From Pogona vitticeps (Eukaryota > Chordata > Lepidosauria > Squamata > Agamidae), in contig NC_135785.1 of the NCBI RefSeq assembly GCF_051106095.1, forward strand, positions 224,187,045-224,251,044: a stretch of DNA of 64,000 nucleotides, in the 5' to 3' direction. A model generated the notes under the pieces. The model made no database searches. It saw only the letters and a program-made list of their open reading frames with translations, and was not told the DNA's origin. The position numbers and the translations under genes were made by a program. Below, piece by piece: positions 33,000-45,582 of the stretch; within the stretch, counting starts at the first letter, position 1; each line of letters begins with the position of its first letter.

Positions 33000-35900
33000 G
33001 GTTTGAGGGAGGGGGGGCAGAGAAAATTCGGGTGATGGAGAAAGAAACTCTGGGTCTGGATTAAAATAAGGCCTGCGAGGGAGGGAGGGAGGGAGAGAGA
33101 ACACCAGCTTTATTTCGGAGTGTGGGGGGATCCTTTTGAACCCTTTTATTTGATATGGAGGAGTGTGTAAACCATCCCTGGGATTGCTGATTCCTTTTGA
33201 GAAAAATCAGAAATTTCGAAGTTGGGGAAAAAATATGTAAATCACTTCAATATTGGCTTTTGGAGGCGAGACAATTTAGTAGTGCAGCAGTATATGCCTG
33301 TTGAAATTTGCATTCGGAACAAAAAGATGTGCATTGTTCTTGAGATGTGTAATAGGGAGAGGCGTTGAGGGGGCTTCCTTCTGCATGTGCAACTCCAAGA
33401 ATCTTCAGAGGCTGGGCTGCCATATTGTTTAATAGTCAATAGTGTGAGGCTACACACATTTTAAGTCAGGGGTAGGTCTCATTACTTTCAGTGGATCTTA
33501 CTTCCAGGTTAGTGTTAGACTGCAGTCTTATGAGTGTTTTCCTATGAAAACACTCATAAGTATTAGAACCTTATTTGTAAATAAGCAGGCTTAGTGAAGG
33601 GTTTTAAGGATGTAGTCTGATGTACCCTTGTATGGATCCTAGGGGTACTTGCATCTGGGTAGACCTGCAGAAGATTGCACTGTACAGTATTTAATTTTCA
33701 GTACGTTCATGTAGGTATGAAGCAGGTTAGTCTGGGTTGTAGGTTAATTTGTTCAAATTTATCCATCATTTTCTAAATAGCAAAAAAATGTATACAGTTT
33801 ATTAAATGGAATCCTGAGTACTGGTGTGCTTCTGAGCTTTCCACTGTGTACATCATATCACCCAAATTCTGCACTTTTATTTTAAGATTTTTAGAAGAGA
33901 AAACATGTTTAACAATAATTTATTTAGCCGTGTTTTGATCAATGAAAGCATTGGTATTGAAAGAGGAGCCGACTAATCTACCAAAGTCCTTGTGACATTT
34001 TTTTTTATTTAGCAGACAAACCCTTCCCCAGTGCATCCACTCATAGCTCCTGTTCTAGCCCTGAATTACTGTACATCATGAAATCATGGTACCAGCTCAT
34101 AGTGATGCAGGAATAGATACCTGAAGTATGTATACTTGTGAATCTGGCAGGTTTTTTGCAGCCAAAGTACTGAAGTTAGCCACAGTTTATATTTAAAAAG
34201 CAAGACAAAATGAAATAAATGTCTGGTGTTCCATGTTAACACCATTTCTACTCAGGGATCGTGTCTCTTCCCACATGTTTCTGTTGCCCTTTGTTTTTGA
34301 AAGGATGAATTTCAGACTGAAAGAGGTGCTGTTTCACAGTTGGCGCCCTTGTGCCTCATAATTTTTACCCAATGAGGATATGCAGGTAGCATGAATACAA
34401 CATTTGTAGTATCCCAGTGGTACAGAAAAATATTAAACCAAAGTATGTATCCTCAGAGAAATGTATCTGGTGCAGCCACTGTGAGATACAAGAAGCTGGA
34501 CTAGATAGGCCCTTCGCTTGATCCAGCAGGGCTCTTCTTGTGTCCTTATGTACAGTTTTAAAAACATGACCCAAATTTACTGATGAGTAGGATAACTTCA
34601 TTATAGTCAAGGACCAACAGAAATTTATTGTATACATATACAAGGTTTTAGCATAAAAATAGAGTACCATCAAGGTATTACTCTCAGGCAAAATCCTGCT
34701 CCAAGACCCAGAGTTCAACCACAGAATGCAGGTGAGCTTTCAGACCGCAAGCTGAGTGGTTTGATTTCACTGTTGAGTTATCAGACTCTCCTTCAAAGTA
34801 GAATTGGGAAAGAATTTCCGATAGAGAAAGTGTTGTTTTGAAGCAAATATGAAGACGAAAATATTTTCCAACTCTCCCAAGAGGTGCTGTTTCTTTGATT
34901 TAGTTTATAAAATCATGCCCTGTGACAAGAGAATAGAGATGAAAAGGAGATTCTCTAACTTTTTCTTTCAATGCAGAGGCTTGCAGTAATCAAATAAATA
35001 GATTAATTTTCCTGATTAGATTACTTTTTCCAGTACCTGCTGGAAGGAAGAGCACCATTTTCTCATTGCATCTGCCTATGCCCAAACGGGGTACTGTTTT
35101 AGAAATTGAATTAAACAAAATCACATCCTCCAGATCAATTTTCTAAAATGGTACTAATGTGGATTAAAATTCCCACTTCCCCCATAAATATGCATTGAAA
35201 AAGATGGAAGTACCTTCTTCTGTGACATTTGTTATAAAAGAAGGCTCTGGGGGCATTGAAGGATAATTACTGTACTTTCTGTTAAATGATAAAGTAGCCT
35301 CAGTAAGGGGATGCACAGGCAATGGGATGATACACTATGTGCTCTATGTGGCAAATGGGGAGAGGAGAGATACAGAGCAGTCATGTGCAGCAGGCGAAAG
35401 GGTGCTAATGTTTGTAGAATTCTCTGGCTTGCTTTACATCACTTTCTTTTAAACAGCAACCCAACTCTGATTTGGCTTGTCCTTTGGGATTTAGGTTAAT
35501 AACAGCATGAGGGGCACTCCCCTTCATGTGATGGAGCAGTGGGCATCACTCTTTTCACTGCTGTCCATGGATGGGAAGTGAGGGCTCTGCTCTGATGACT
35601 GATCATGCTGGTGTACAGTTCACATGATTGTTCCCGCAGAGCTTGGATGCACCTGGAGGCCACAAAATGAAGTGTTGGACTAGTGTGCCACTTCATAAAT
35701 GAGATCATATACAGAAGGAAGGGAAATAAAAGGGCCTGGTGCATATAATATGCAAGCTGTGTGACAGAATTGGGAGTGTTCCTAAAGTCTGAATACCACC
35801 TAAATACTAGCCTGCAAGTGACAAGGCAAATATTGAATAATAGCTTGGGGTTACTTGTGTAGTTAATAGCATCTCCATTCTCTAATGTTGAAAATTTTGC

Positions 35901-37530
35901 TGGAAAAGTGACATACAGCCCCTCAAGGTGTTTTGCTGGCCCCCATTTTTCATTCCTCCAAAAAACAGAGAACTATGCATTGTTCTCTAAAACAAGGCAT
36001 GCCATCCCATACCTTGTTTTAACTTAAATAAAATAAACAATTCCCCTTCCAATTGGAAGAGTTCCATTTTTGGAAGCAACATTCCAGTCACTTTCAGTTT
36101 CACCTGGGGGAGGCTGAAGTGACCCATGGAGAGTCTGGGGGCTGGGAAATGATCCTTAGACCCTGCTAACACTGGAGCCTGTAGACGCTAAGCATTTAAT
36201 TAAGGAAATTTGTGGACTGACTTGTCTTCAGTTTGCAAGAACTGGACTAAGTGGTGGCTAAATAATCTGCAGGTGGATCCCGTTGTGATTTTATGGTTCA
36301 CAAATTTGGCGAGGTGGACCATGCATGAGGATGGTACCGAAGATCAACTGGCTGATGCAGTAGTAGGATGGTGAGTGTACGACAGATGTATAAAAATGTT
36401 TGAAATTCAGAAATGATGAGAAAGAAGGAGATTAGATGTCAAAAATGTTTGAAGGGGGAGGGACAGAGTCTGAAGTATTTCATGAATTTCTGCTTGCTTT
36501 CACTGACTTTTATTTGGCTTATCTTGCACACAGATCAAGCTACCCAGGCTAATGGAATTGAGATATACCTTTTTTTATGTTCCCTGTAATACCATGAGTA
36601 TGCAAAATATTTTTGAAGCTGATTTAAACAAAAAGGATACCGTACACACATTTGGATAAGTTGTTTTTTTCCTCCAAAGAAAATAACTTATTTTGTTGAC
36701 AAATCCCAAACAGGAACAGGCATTTGTTTTAGGTGGGGGGCAGCTGCCTTTTCTAAATTATCAACATATACTTGAAAATGCCATTTGCTAATCATTGTCT
36801 AGGAAGTAGGATTTATACATTTGGTAATATTGCACTCAGAATGAGCCATTAGAGGTCACTCTTTATTCTTAAAAAAGGAACATATTTTATTTTTTAATAT
36901 TTATTTTCATTGAGCTTCACAAAGAATACTCTCACTTCATCCCATTCAGCATATGTTGCTTCATTAGTTCAAGAAAAGGCTTACCAGCAACCGTAGAAAT
37001 TCTAGTTTTCTACAGTAATAATCATAAATATATTATTAAATAATTATTTTATTTAAATATATTTAAATTATTTAATTATCGTACAACATCAAATGACATT
37101 AAATATCCCCAAAATATTTATTGTTTGGGAGATCAAGTGAGGGAAACTGTTATGTGTTGTGATATATTTCTGTATTATATGTTCTAAAGTTTCATTTTGT
37201 GAATTAGTGTGATAGCTTCAATTATCAGGCAGTATAGAAATCAGTTTTAAAAGAAAAGAAAAGAACACAGTCTTCTCCATTCTGTCTTATGTATGATTTG
37301 AGCAATTTCATTTTAACAGTCAGGTTTGTAATTATACCTAGTACGGACCTAAGTCTTTAGAAATCTTGGAAATCATCTGTGTGAGTTAGTTCACATGTTC
37401 TCAGGTGCAGATGAAAATGGAACTTAAACCTCCAAAATCTGTGTAAGCTAGCCACATTATAGCACACCTGAGTTAGAGAGGCAAAAATGGGACACTCAGC
37501 ATAATAGTAGCAACTGTATAGAAAAGTATA
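33000..37530. other. CGGBP1 intron, AT-rich
   Basis: No coding exon is recognised. A palindromic short repeat lies near 33.46-33.55 kb. A LINE-like 3' end occurs near 34.48-34.56 kb (CTGGACTAGATAGGCCCTTC, then GATCCAGCAGGGCTCTTCTT). The rest looks single-copy. Confidence 0.5.
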
Positions 37531-37998
37531 CAGTGGTGCCTGGCTTAACGATGTTAATTAGTTCCAAAAAAAACATCGCTATGGGAAAACATCGTTGAAA
37601 CACCATTTCCCATAGGAATGTATTGAAAACCGATTAATCCGCTCCAATGGAGAGTTCAATGGATTTAAAGGGGAAAAACAAAAAATCGGTTAATCTGTTC
37701 CAATGGACAGTTCAATGGATTTAAAGGGGAAAAACAAAAAAATCACCAAAAATTAACGAAGACTCAGAACAAAGCCAAATTAAGTTTGCACATGTTTCAC
37801 AAGGTGGACTACCAATTCCAAGCATTTAAAACAGGTTTCAAACATTTTAAGACACTTAAAAATGAGCGAAAACGGACATCATTAAGTGAAAATCCCCCAT
37901 AGAGAACATAGTTAAATGGTGAGGAAAATTCCTCCAAGAAATACATCGTTAAGTGAATTCTTCGTTAAACGAAGCAATCGCTAAGCGAGACACCACTG
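37531..37998. mobile_element. pogo-like MITE (CAGTGGTGCCTGGCTTAACG)
   Basis: It is flanked by TA, begins CAGTGGTGCCTGGCTTAACG and ends AAGCGAGACACCACTG. Inside, two near-identical tandem blocks occur (TTCAATGGATTTAAAGGGGA at about 37650 and 37712). It is the least GC-rich of the four related copies and lies just 32 bp left of another one. Confidence 0.8.
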
Positions 37999-38029
37999 TA
38001 TTGTGCTCTACAGTATGTAATTTCATATA

Positions 38030-38666
38030 CAGTGGTGCCTCGCACAACGGGCGCCTCGTAGAGCGATGAATTCGCTCTACGAGGCCATTTTTGTGATCGC
38101 AAATGCGATCGCAAAACGGTGCCCATATAGGCGGGAAATCGCAGAACGAAGGTCGGTAAGCTGCTCGCTTACCGACCTTCGCTTTGCAACCTGCCGATCA
38201 GCTGTTCCGCGGCTTCAAAATGGCCGCCGGAACAGCCGAAAGGGGCCGGGGCGCAGCGTTTTCGCGCCCTTGGTAAGCAAGGGGAGCGCGCGAAAACGCT
38301 GCGGAAGCCCCAAAATGGCTGCGCGCAACCATTTCGGGGCTTCCGGCAGCATTTTCGCGCGCTCCCTTGCTTACCAAGGGCGCGAATACGCTGCGCCCCG
38401 GCCCCTTTCGGCTGTTCCGGCGGCCATTTTGGACCCGCCGGACAGCTGATGGCAGCCATTTTGGCGCCCTCATTGTGCAAGGGGAGGCCGCGAAAATGGC
38501 TGCCGACCCCTGGGAAACATCGCACAACGGTGAGTATTCTATGGCATTGGAACGCATTGAACGCTGTTTAATGTGTTCTAATGCCTTTTTGTGTTCCGTA
38601 GTGCGATGTTTCCCACAGCGAAGGTTAATCCGGAACGGATTAACCTCGCTGTGTGGGGCACCACTG
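38030..38666. mobile_element. pogo-like MITE with long central palindrome
   Basis: It is flanked by TA, begins CAGTGGTGCCTCGCACAACG and ends TGTGGGGCACCACTG. The centre holds arms of roughly 105 bp (about 38216-38322 and 38327-38433) that are near-perfect inverse copies; they contain GGCCGCCGGAACAGCCGAAA and its complement. TTTTCGCGC motifs are repeated in the arms. The whole unit is CpG-rich in an otherwise AT-rich intron. Confidence 0.85.
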
Positions 38667-40091
38667 TACTAATAATTAAATCCTATGGATATGACCTGTA
38701 AAGCTGCAAATTGCTGTATGCTACAGTATTTTACTTTTGGACTAAAAATTGGAGGTAAATACCTGAAATTTCTGGAGGCTTTGATTTTGAAAGGTATAAA
38801 ATGATATAGCAATCAAAATCAGCTTGTGTTTTTCAAATACTTTCTCTGCCTTCTTCATTTTGTATTATAAACAAGCAAATGAGTATTTTCCCATTTTTTA
38901 TCACTCAAATTTATTTTTAAAACCATGAAATTTTGAAACCAAAGTTGTAACCTAGTACAGCTAAGTTGATTTCAATGATACTTAAGCAAATTATTTATTT
39001 GTTTGATCTCCAAGCCTGTGTTTGGAAAGATAAACAGCTTTTAACAAGAACCATGAACCAGTGTGGCTGGTTAGAGCTACACAAGGCTGCTGACATAATC
39101 AGCCACAATCTTTTATCCCTAGTTCATATTCTTGCCACCGTCACATCAGGTTTTGAGGCTCCCTACAGATTCCTTTGGTCCTGGGAAAGCCTTTGGGTGC
39201 CTTTTTTGGGGAGGAGTTCTTTAAGATCCAAAACCTATTGGAATGCTTGCAGTGGCCCCAATCTCACTGGCAGTGGTCCAGCAGCAGTTTTTGAATATTA
39301 AAGGCTCACCCTCATCTTGAGGCTCCAAAAGGTTTCCCTGGGACAAAAAGGATCCCTAGGGAGCCTCTGAACCCGATAGGAGGAGGATAGGAAGCTTGAA
39401 TGAGAGATAAAAGCCCATAGCAATGATAATATCCGCATGTGCCAGTGGAAATTTACACAACAAAATTTCAGCCAGTGTCTCACACAGGGTTCCATCTATT
39501 TTAAACAATGGCTTGGTTCCAGATTTGTATGATATAGAACACTGTGAACTGGATGATTTCCCAGACTGAATAGAAGAGGCAATTTTTGTCAATTATTTCT
39601 CCCCTGTAATTTCCTGGGGGTCCTAGAAATCTGCTCTGGAAGTTTGGGGAACCTACAGAACTGTCCCTGGGATCAAACTAGGGACCATAAGTGGAAAGAG
39701 CAATTGGCATCCCACTTCCTTCCTTTCTGGAGAATAAATTCTGCATACAATCCAATGTCTTTAAAACTACTTTGCCTTAATACTTGTCTTGTGTCAGATA
39801 ACATCTATCACATTCTGATTAAGAACCTTGTATGGACTACAACATTTATGCTTGCAAAGGAAATCTGTGTGTTTTGTTGTGTTCAGCAAAGGAAATTGTT
39901 GGCAAATGTAATGTTGGCATGCATGTAGGAACATTGAACAATATGTGGTTGAGCATCATAGTATTCAGTTTTATTTACCAGGCATATTGAAGTGTACATT
40001 TTGCAAAGTATCATAATATTGAAACCTAAATAAATGACCTATTTAGGACTGCAAGAGAAACACGGATGTAACACAAGTGTTTCATTTTCAG

Positions 40092-40607
40092 TTTACTGAA
40101 GACAGCAATGGAGCGATTTGATGTGAAGCCACCTCCCTCCCGGAGCCGTTCCAAGACCGCTTTGTATGTGACTCCTCAGGATCGTGTCACAGAGTTTGGC
40201 AGTGAACTGTATGAAGATGGAGGGAAACTGTATTGCACTTTCTGCAATGTGGTCCTGAATCACGTGCGCAAGTCTGCCATCAATGACCATCTCAAATCCA
40301 AAACTCACACCAAACGCAAAGGGGAGTTTGAAGAACAAAGTACCAGGAAGAAGCCACGGACTCTTACTGCCTCTTTGCAGTGCAACAGTGCAGCCCAGAC
40401 AGAGAAACCCGGGGTCATCCAGGACTTCGTAAAAATGTTTCTGGAAGCTAACATTCCTCTTGAGAAGGCTGATCATCCATCCGTGAGAGCTTTCCTCTCT
40501 CGCCACGTGAAGAATGGAAATTCCATACCCAAGGCAGATCAGCTAAGGAAAACCTACTTGCCGGATGGGTACGCACATCCTCTGATCAAGAGTGAAGACC
40601 ACTAAGA
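40092..40607 (+). other. CGGBP1: CGGBP1 coding exon, 5' splice acceptor and start context
   Basis: The exon begins after a clear polypyrimidine tract and acceptor (TTTCATTTTCAG at 40080-40091). Sixteen bases of 5' UTR precede the ATG. The exon continues past the stop into 3' UTR. No definite poly(A) site could be fixed; candidates are AATAAA hexamers near 43.2 kb and 45.24 kb. Confidence 0.7.
40108..40605 (+). CDS. CGGBP1: CGGBP1, CGG triplet repeat-binding protein 1
   Basis: The frame encodes 165 residues from MERFDVKPPPSRSRSKTALY and is intact within one exon, as in mammals (167 residues). It is a nuclear protein that binds unmethylated CGG repeats and other repeats and affects transcription and chromatin. 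A BED-like C2H2 finger uses C43, C46, H61 and H67 (CTFC...HLKSKTH), followed by a basic nuclear localisation segment around residues 69-84 (KRK...RKKPR). The middle and C-terminus (VIQDFVKMFLEANIPLEKAD, RAFLSRHVKNGNS) are almost unchanged from human; the last few residues differ. The family is considered a domesticated hAT-type transposase derivative. Divergent transcription with ZNF654 is the ancestral amniote arrangement. Confidence 0.98.
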   Translation: MERFDVKPPPSRSRSKTALYVTPQDRVTEFGSELYEDGGKLYCTFCNVVLNHVRKSAINDHLKSKTHTKRKGEFEEQSTRKKPRTLTASLQCNSAAQTEKPGVIQDFVKMFLEANIPLEKADHPSVRAFLSRHVKNGNSIPKADQLRKTYLPDGYAHPLIKSEDH

Positions 40608-41574
40608 GGAAAGCTATGTGGCTCTAGGTGTGGAGTGTTGCTGTTACATAACAGTGATGTGGTTTATTTTTGTATTTATGCAATGTTATGTCATGGTTTT
40701 TGCATTATAAAATGACAATCTATTGCAGAAATGCAATGATGTACAACAAAGAGTTGGTAGCCCTAGTATTACAAGAGTGGGTGTAAAATGTTTTTGATCT
40801 TATTGGGCAGGGGGTGACAGGAAGGTACCAAGTTACTGAGAAAGTTTTACACTCAGTTGATATTGTAGAAAAAATCTGATTCCTTCTGTTCCTTCCACAT
40901 AACACTGTAAATACAAATTAGCAAGCTAGGCAAAAATACACTAAACAGTCTTGATTTCTGTCTGTAGCCATCAGTATGTACTAGAGATGAGAGTTTTGTG
41001 CCAACCACTCGTTGGCTGTGAAGGGAGACTCTCTGCTCTGCCTCCTCACCAGAGCAGTTGGCTGCCTGAGGAGGCAGAGAAAGGCTGGCTGGGCTCTTGC
41101 CTGGACTGGAGTACCATTACCAAAGAAGGACCCAACAGCATGCAGAGCCCAGTAAGTGGACCAGGCAGCCTGTGGTGAGGGAGATGGAACTCAGCTCCAC
41201 CTGTGGTGCCTTGCTTAGAATGAAGCACAAAGCTCTCATCTCTAGTATGTACATGTGTCCTGTTTGCTGGGTCTGCATCCTCAGCATAAATTCTCTCGTG
41301 TAAATTTGCCTCCTGTGTCCTCTATCATAAATTTATATCCATTTGTTGGGATGTCATTATACAATATGTGCCAGTGCAAATATTGTAGTTCTGCTGGTGC
41401 AGAAACCTATCCCAGTCTTAAACTTTTCTTTTGGATTCTGTCATTCTGAAAACTGATTTTTTTAAAAAAAATTGGTTTCTGGATGCAGAAAATCTAGCAC
41501 AGCTAACAGAGGTTGTAAAAATGCAGAGGAAAATCCCAGTAAAAGCAAAGGGTTGCACCGTCATCTGAGTGAAG

Positions 41575-41660
41575 AAATCCTGGCCAGCACAGCTAGTGAC
41601 AAAGGCTTCTGAGACTTTTAGTCCAAGAACATCTGGGGACTGAAGGTTGGGAACCACTAG
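41575..41660. mobile_element. hAT-like MITE right end
   Basis: The segment reads CTTTTAGTCCAAGAACATCT, then GGGGACTGAAGGTTGGGAAC, then CACTA. This is the inverted-repeat end of a common reptile hAT MITE (...GGTTGGGAACCACTG). The left half is missing or too diverged to recognise. Confidence 0.55.
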
Positions 41661-41892
41661 GTTAGAAGTATATCACTGATTTTGGCAGTACCGCAAAATA
41701 AGATCTCTCCTTGCAGAAAGGAAGGAGAGGCTCTTAGAAAAGTGGGCTTCATGCATAGCAGGAGGGTTCTCTGATGTTCTGTGACATACCTGTACAGTTG
41801 CAGCAGCACAATCTTGGGGGATAGATTGGATAACTGGTGCTGCCCACCTCTGTTGTAGCTGATTGGTGAAAAGTTGCAGGCCAGTGAGAGTA

Positions 41893-42075
41893 AATTCATA
41901 CAGTCAGCTGCAAATAGATGGCATTGTTTAGCAAATAAGGTTTCTACAGAGATTTTGGTCTTGTCTAACGATCCATTTCTTTTTCTGCCTAGGTTCATCT
42001 TCAAAGCTGTCTCAAGTAACTGGAATTGTTTATCCATTTGAATATCTAATGGTTTCGAACTTTTCTCACTTGAGG
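41893..42075 (-). repeat. dispersed repeat copy A, family unknown
   Basis: It shares AATAGATGGCATTGTTT, then GCAAATAA, and further downstream matches with the segment at 50832. In the minus-strand translations, FQLLETALKMNLGRKRNG here corresponds to LQLLETNFKSNIGSNRN there. I do not recognise the family. Confidence 0.4.
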
Positions 42076-45000
42076 CCTGTGTGATACAATTTCCCAAAGT
42101 GACGCAAAGTTACTGGTATCTCTTTTCCATTTTCTTATTTGAAGTTGTTTCCAAACAGCACTGCATTCTTGGGGAATTGTAATTTGTAACTGAAATATTC
42201 ATAAGGCAGTCATTAACAACAACACGGGATCCTCTTATCTCTCCTATGGAAACAAAAAATGCTGAACCCTTTCTCATTGGAATTACAAGCATAGTGCTTT
42301 CCACCTCTAGCCTGTTTTCATTAAACTACACAGCCCAATTCAGTGAGCATAAAAAGAGTGGGAGTTTTCACAGTAGAGGTCTGGTCTGAGTTTAAAAATA
42401 TTTTATTTCTCCTCTCTCCATACTCCTGACCCTTGCCTTGGACTAAAACTGAAGGTGGAACAGAATGGGCTGCATTCTGTCTGCTATTTAGTTCCACACT
42501 GAAAATTCCCATAGAGCATATGGGAAGATTTTGTGATTGTACTCTGGCACTTAGAGCCTGCTTATCAAAAATGGTAGTTTTCATCTTAAAATATTTATCA
42601 TTTTTAACAGATATGTGTAAGCAACATCTGTTCTTTGATTTGGAATCCAGTCTAAGTTGTAACTAAATTAGACTCATTCAAGTTACAGTTAACTAAGTTC
42701 GATTGATTTTAGGGGGTCTGCTTCAAGTACAGTTAGGTCTGCTAGGTCTTCTTCCCCATCCTGTGTGTCCAGTGACTGGAAAAGCATCCTTGTTCCATTG
42801 CCCTCTCTTCCCCCTGTACTTGCCGGATCATCCTGATCTAAATCTAAATAACGTTTGTGATTTTTCATATATAACTTGTAGCACATACAAAGTTTTTCTT
42901 TTGTTGAACAAGCCTTGGGCTTTATTACCTCTATCTGAAAAAGAACCACAGCCTCAGAAATCATTTCTTGAACAAAATGCAACTGGCACACAGCATGCAT
43001 ATTCTGGTATAGATGAAAGACATGCAGCAGAATTGTTCTCAAATGCAGAGGTGCATGAGTCCAGTGCAGTTTTGTTTTAAGTGTTTTGCTTTATTAGAAT
43101 TGCAGCTGTGGCACATCAATTTCATAAGCAGACATGCCAATGTAAAGTTTTAGGGTTAGCTCAGTCCCTGTTACTCACTGTGAACACAGCTCATGATGAT
43201 AAATAAACATTATAACAATGTCCTGCTTTCTTTGCAAAAGAGATACCATTTAAAAAGTACCTATTTTGTGCTTGGCGCTTTTTTTGGCAGATATTTTGTA
43301 TATTTTAAAATGTAGCATAATTTACTCATCTGTCTGCCTTGTTTGAGAGGAATTGTTAGAGCAAGGTTAGCTCTGTAAAACCTTGTTTCATTTTTATTAT
43401 TTTTGCTTATCTACTAACTCTTTTGTGTGTTAGTTGGATTAGGAGACTACAAAGCAATGCCATCCATACATGTGTACTTCCTGTCTTCCTCATTCATCTT
43501 TGTGTTATGTATGATGTCTAGTAATGGAATAGATGCCATGTATGTAAGGTAATGGGAAATGCATGTGCTGTATTTCATGGGATTATTTCTTTGTGCTGCT
43601 TTGCTGCTTCTGTTCATAGGACAGCCTCACATGCTTGCAAAGGCATGCCAGCAAAGGGCATGTTTGTGGCTACACATTTATTTTTCACACTTCCAGTTCA
43701 TATGCAGAGTGGTGATTTGTGTGTGTCTCTGTGCTTCTGAAAGTTGCACCACAACAAAGATTAACAATTTGGTACTTGTATGTGATCTTACTCTTCTCAA
43801 AACTGCAAAGTAAATTGTGAAAGACTAACACCAGATACCAATATGCTGTCTAAGAGAAGCAAAGCTGCAGATTTTTATCATTGATCTAGGCAAACAGTAT
43901 TAATTATGGAAAGAAGCAACTTAAGAAAGTATTTTAAAGAAATTGTAATCATCATTTGGGTCATGACAGCATCAGTTTGTCATGGAGAGCCCAACTTATC
44001 TAAATATGCAGTAGATAGTCTAGTTTGACACATTCAATTGTTTTCATGTGATTTTTGTGGATAGTTAACACTGAATTTTCTTTAAAAAAGATTACTGCCA
44101 AGTTGTTGATATTCATATAATATTTTACAGATTTAATCTGAATGGTAGGTTAAATATGATTTATCTTCAGAATAGTCCAAGATGGCAGTCTTGTGCAAAT
44201 ATAATGGAAAGTATGTTCTGTTGAATTCCATGATACTTGGTTCTAAGTAAATAGATGATCTGCATTGATGGAGTTCATCCACAAAGATATGAATCTTGAA
44301 ATTTATCATTATTCCTTTTTCTCCATTCCATTGAGTAGAAGACCCTCGTTTTCAGACAGAAATCTTTCTGAGCTTTCTTAATGCCAAAGCTGTGTGTATA
44401 TATGTGTGTGTGTGAGAGAAGGAGGACATCATGTTAGGAATTTAAACCATACATTAATTGCAGCACTGTTCATGCTGTTAGATGTTAACATACCATTCAA
44501 ACCCTAGATTATTGGAAAGTGGAGGATTGGAGTGGCTTATAATAATGAGTTGAATCCAGGCTAAGTTCCTGGCAGTTGGTGCCCAAGGAAGGCAATGAAA
44601 CTTAGCCATTGTTGTCTTTTGTCAAGGATCTCTTTTGGGCCAGCCAACTACCACTCAATTGTATACATGTCCATCTGGAAATGTGTCCCATTATGTTAAA
44701 TGGGATTTATCACCAGGTAAGTGTATATAGAATTGAGGCCTAGTGTATGTCCAGTTCGCTATCTTTCATATGTGGTAAGATGTGGCTACCTAAATATCTT
44801 CTGAAAACTAGGCACCAAATTTCCAAACCTGAATCTTTGTCAGTAATTAAATTTAAGATGTTATTCATTATGGATTGATCCTGCTTGACTCAACCAGTCT
44901 AGCTTACAATATAACAGAAGGCAAAGCGTTTTTTGCTAACTTAGGAATGTTGTTAGGCTGGGTGTTCAAAAACTCCAAAAGATTTTTTTTTAAAGTTTTA

Positions 45001-45486
45001 ACCATGCAAAATTAGATAGTGAAGTACTGAATTTGATTTTATGTCTCCAGGATAACCTTTTTTCTTGGGTGAAATAAGAAATGTTATTATAACATGCTAA
45101 CAATTACCAGTTATTTATAGGTGCAGATTGTATGAATAATCTTGCTATCTTTTTTTACTATTCTGTTTTTGGATTTTGTTGGCTTATGCATGTTAAGTAT
45201 TCATTGTCTTTGTTTTTAAAGTTCTGTGTTAACTTTACAAAATAAAACATTTTGAAAGAAGGACTACCTTTAAAATAAAATGTTGAATTAGAACTATGAA
45301 AGATAGCAGGTGTACCAAGCAGAATGTTAGTAGTAAGATGATGGTTATCTGTTTCCTTCCTGCTTTCCACTACATGGTGCAGAGTTTTTTTCATCCAAGT
45401 GTATGGTGTTCTTTCTTAGCATGACAGTTACACAAGTATAAGTTGTTGTTTCCTTACTGGAGCTGAAAATCATCTAAGCGATACCA

Positions 45487-45582
45487 GTCCTCTGAAGATG
45501 CCGGCCACAGAGACTGGCGAAACGTCAGGAAGAACAACCTTCAGAACACGGCCAAAGAGCCCGAAAAACCCACAACAACCAC
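45487..45582 (+). mobile_element. Penelope-type repeat carrying a complete hammerhead core
   Basis: The unit shows all conserved hammerhead boxes in order. TCCT (45488-45491) can pair with AGGA (45527-45530) as stem I. CTGAAGA is at 45492-45498. A 5-bp stem II is formed by GCCGG and CTGGC around a nine-base loop. GAAA is at 45519-45522, and GTC at 45524-45526 is the expected cleavage triplet. Stem III is minimal, as in hammerheads described from Penelope-like retroelements, which probably act as dimers. Confidence 0.65.

Larger units (their letters stand above)
40606..45480. other. CGGBP1 3' UTR and flank
   Basis: The human gene has a long 3' UTR, so part of this is likely transcribed, but the end cannot be placed. 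It contains the right half of a hAT MITE near 41.6 kb, a repeat shared with 50.8 kb, and a palindromic short repeat near 44.66-44.74 kb. Open frames of up to 146 codons here show no homology. Confidence 0.45.

Noticed and set aside
40093-40506. 137-codon minus-strand frame
   Set aside because: It is the antisense shadow of the well-conserved CGGBP1 coding exon.
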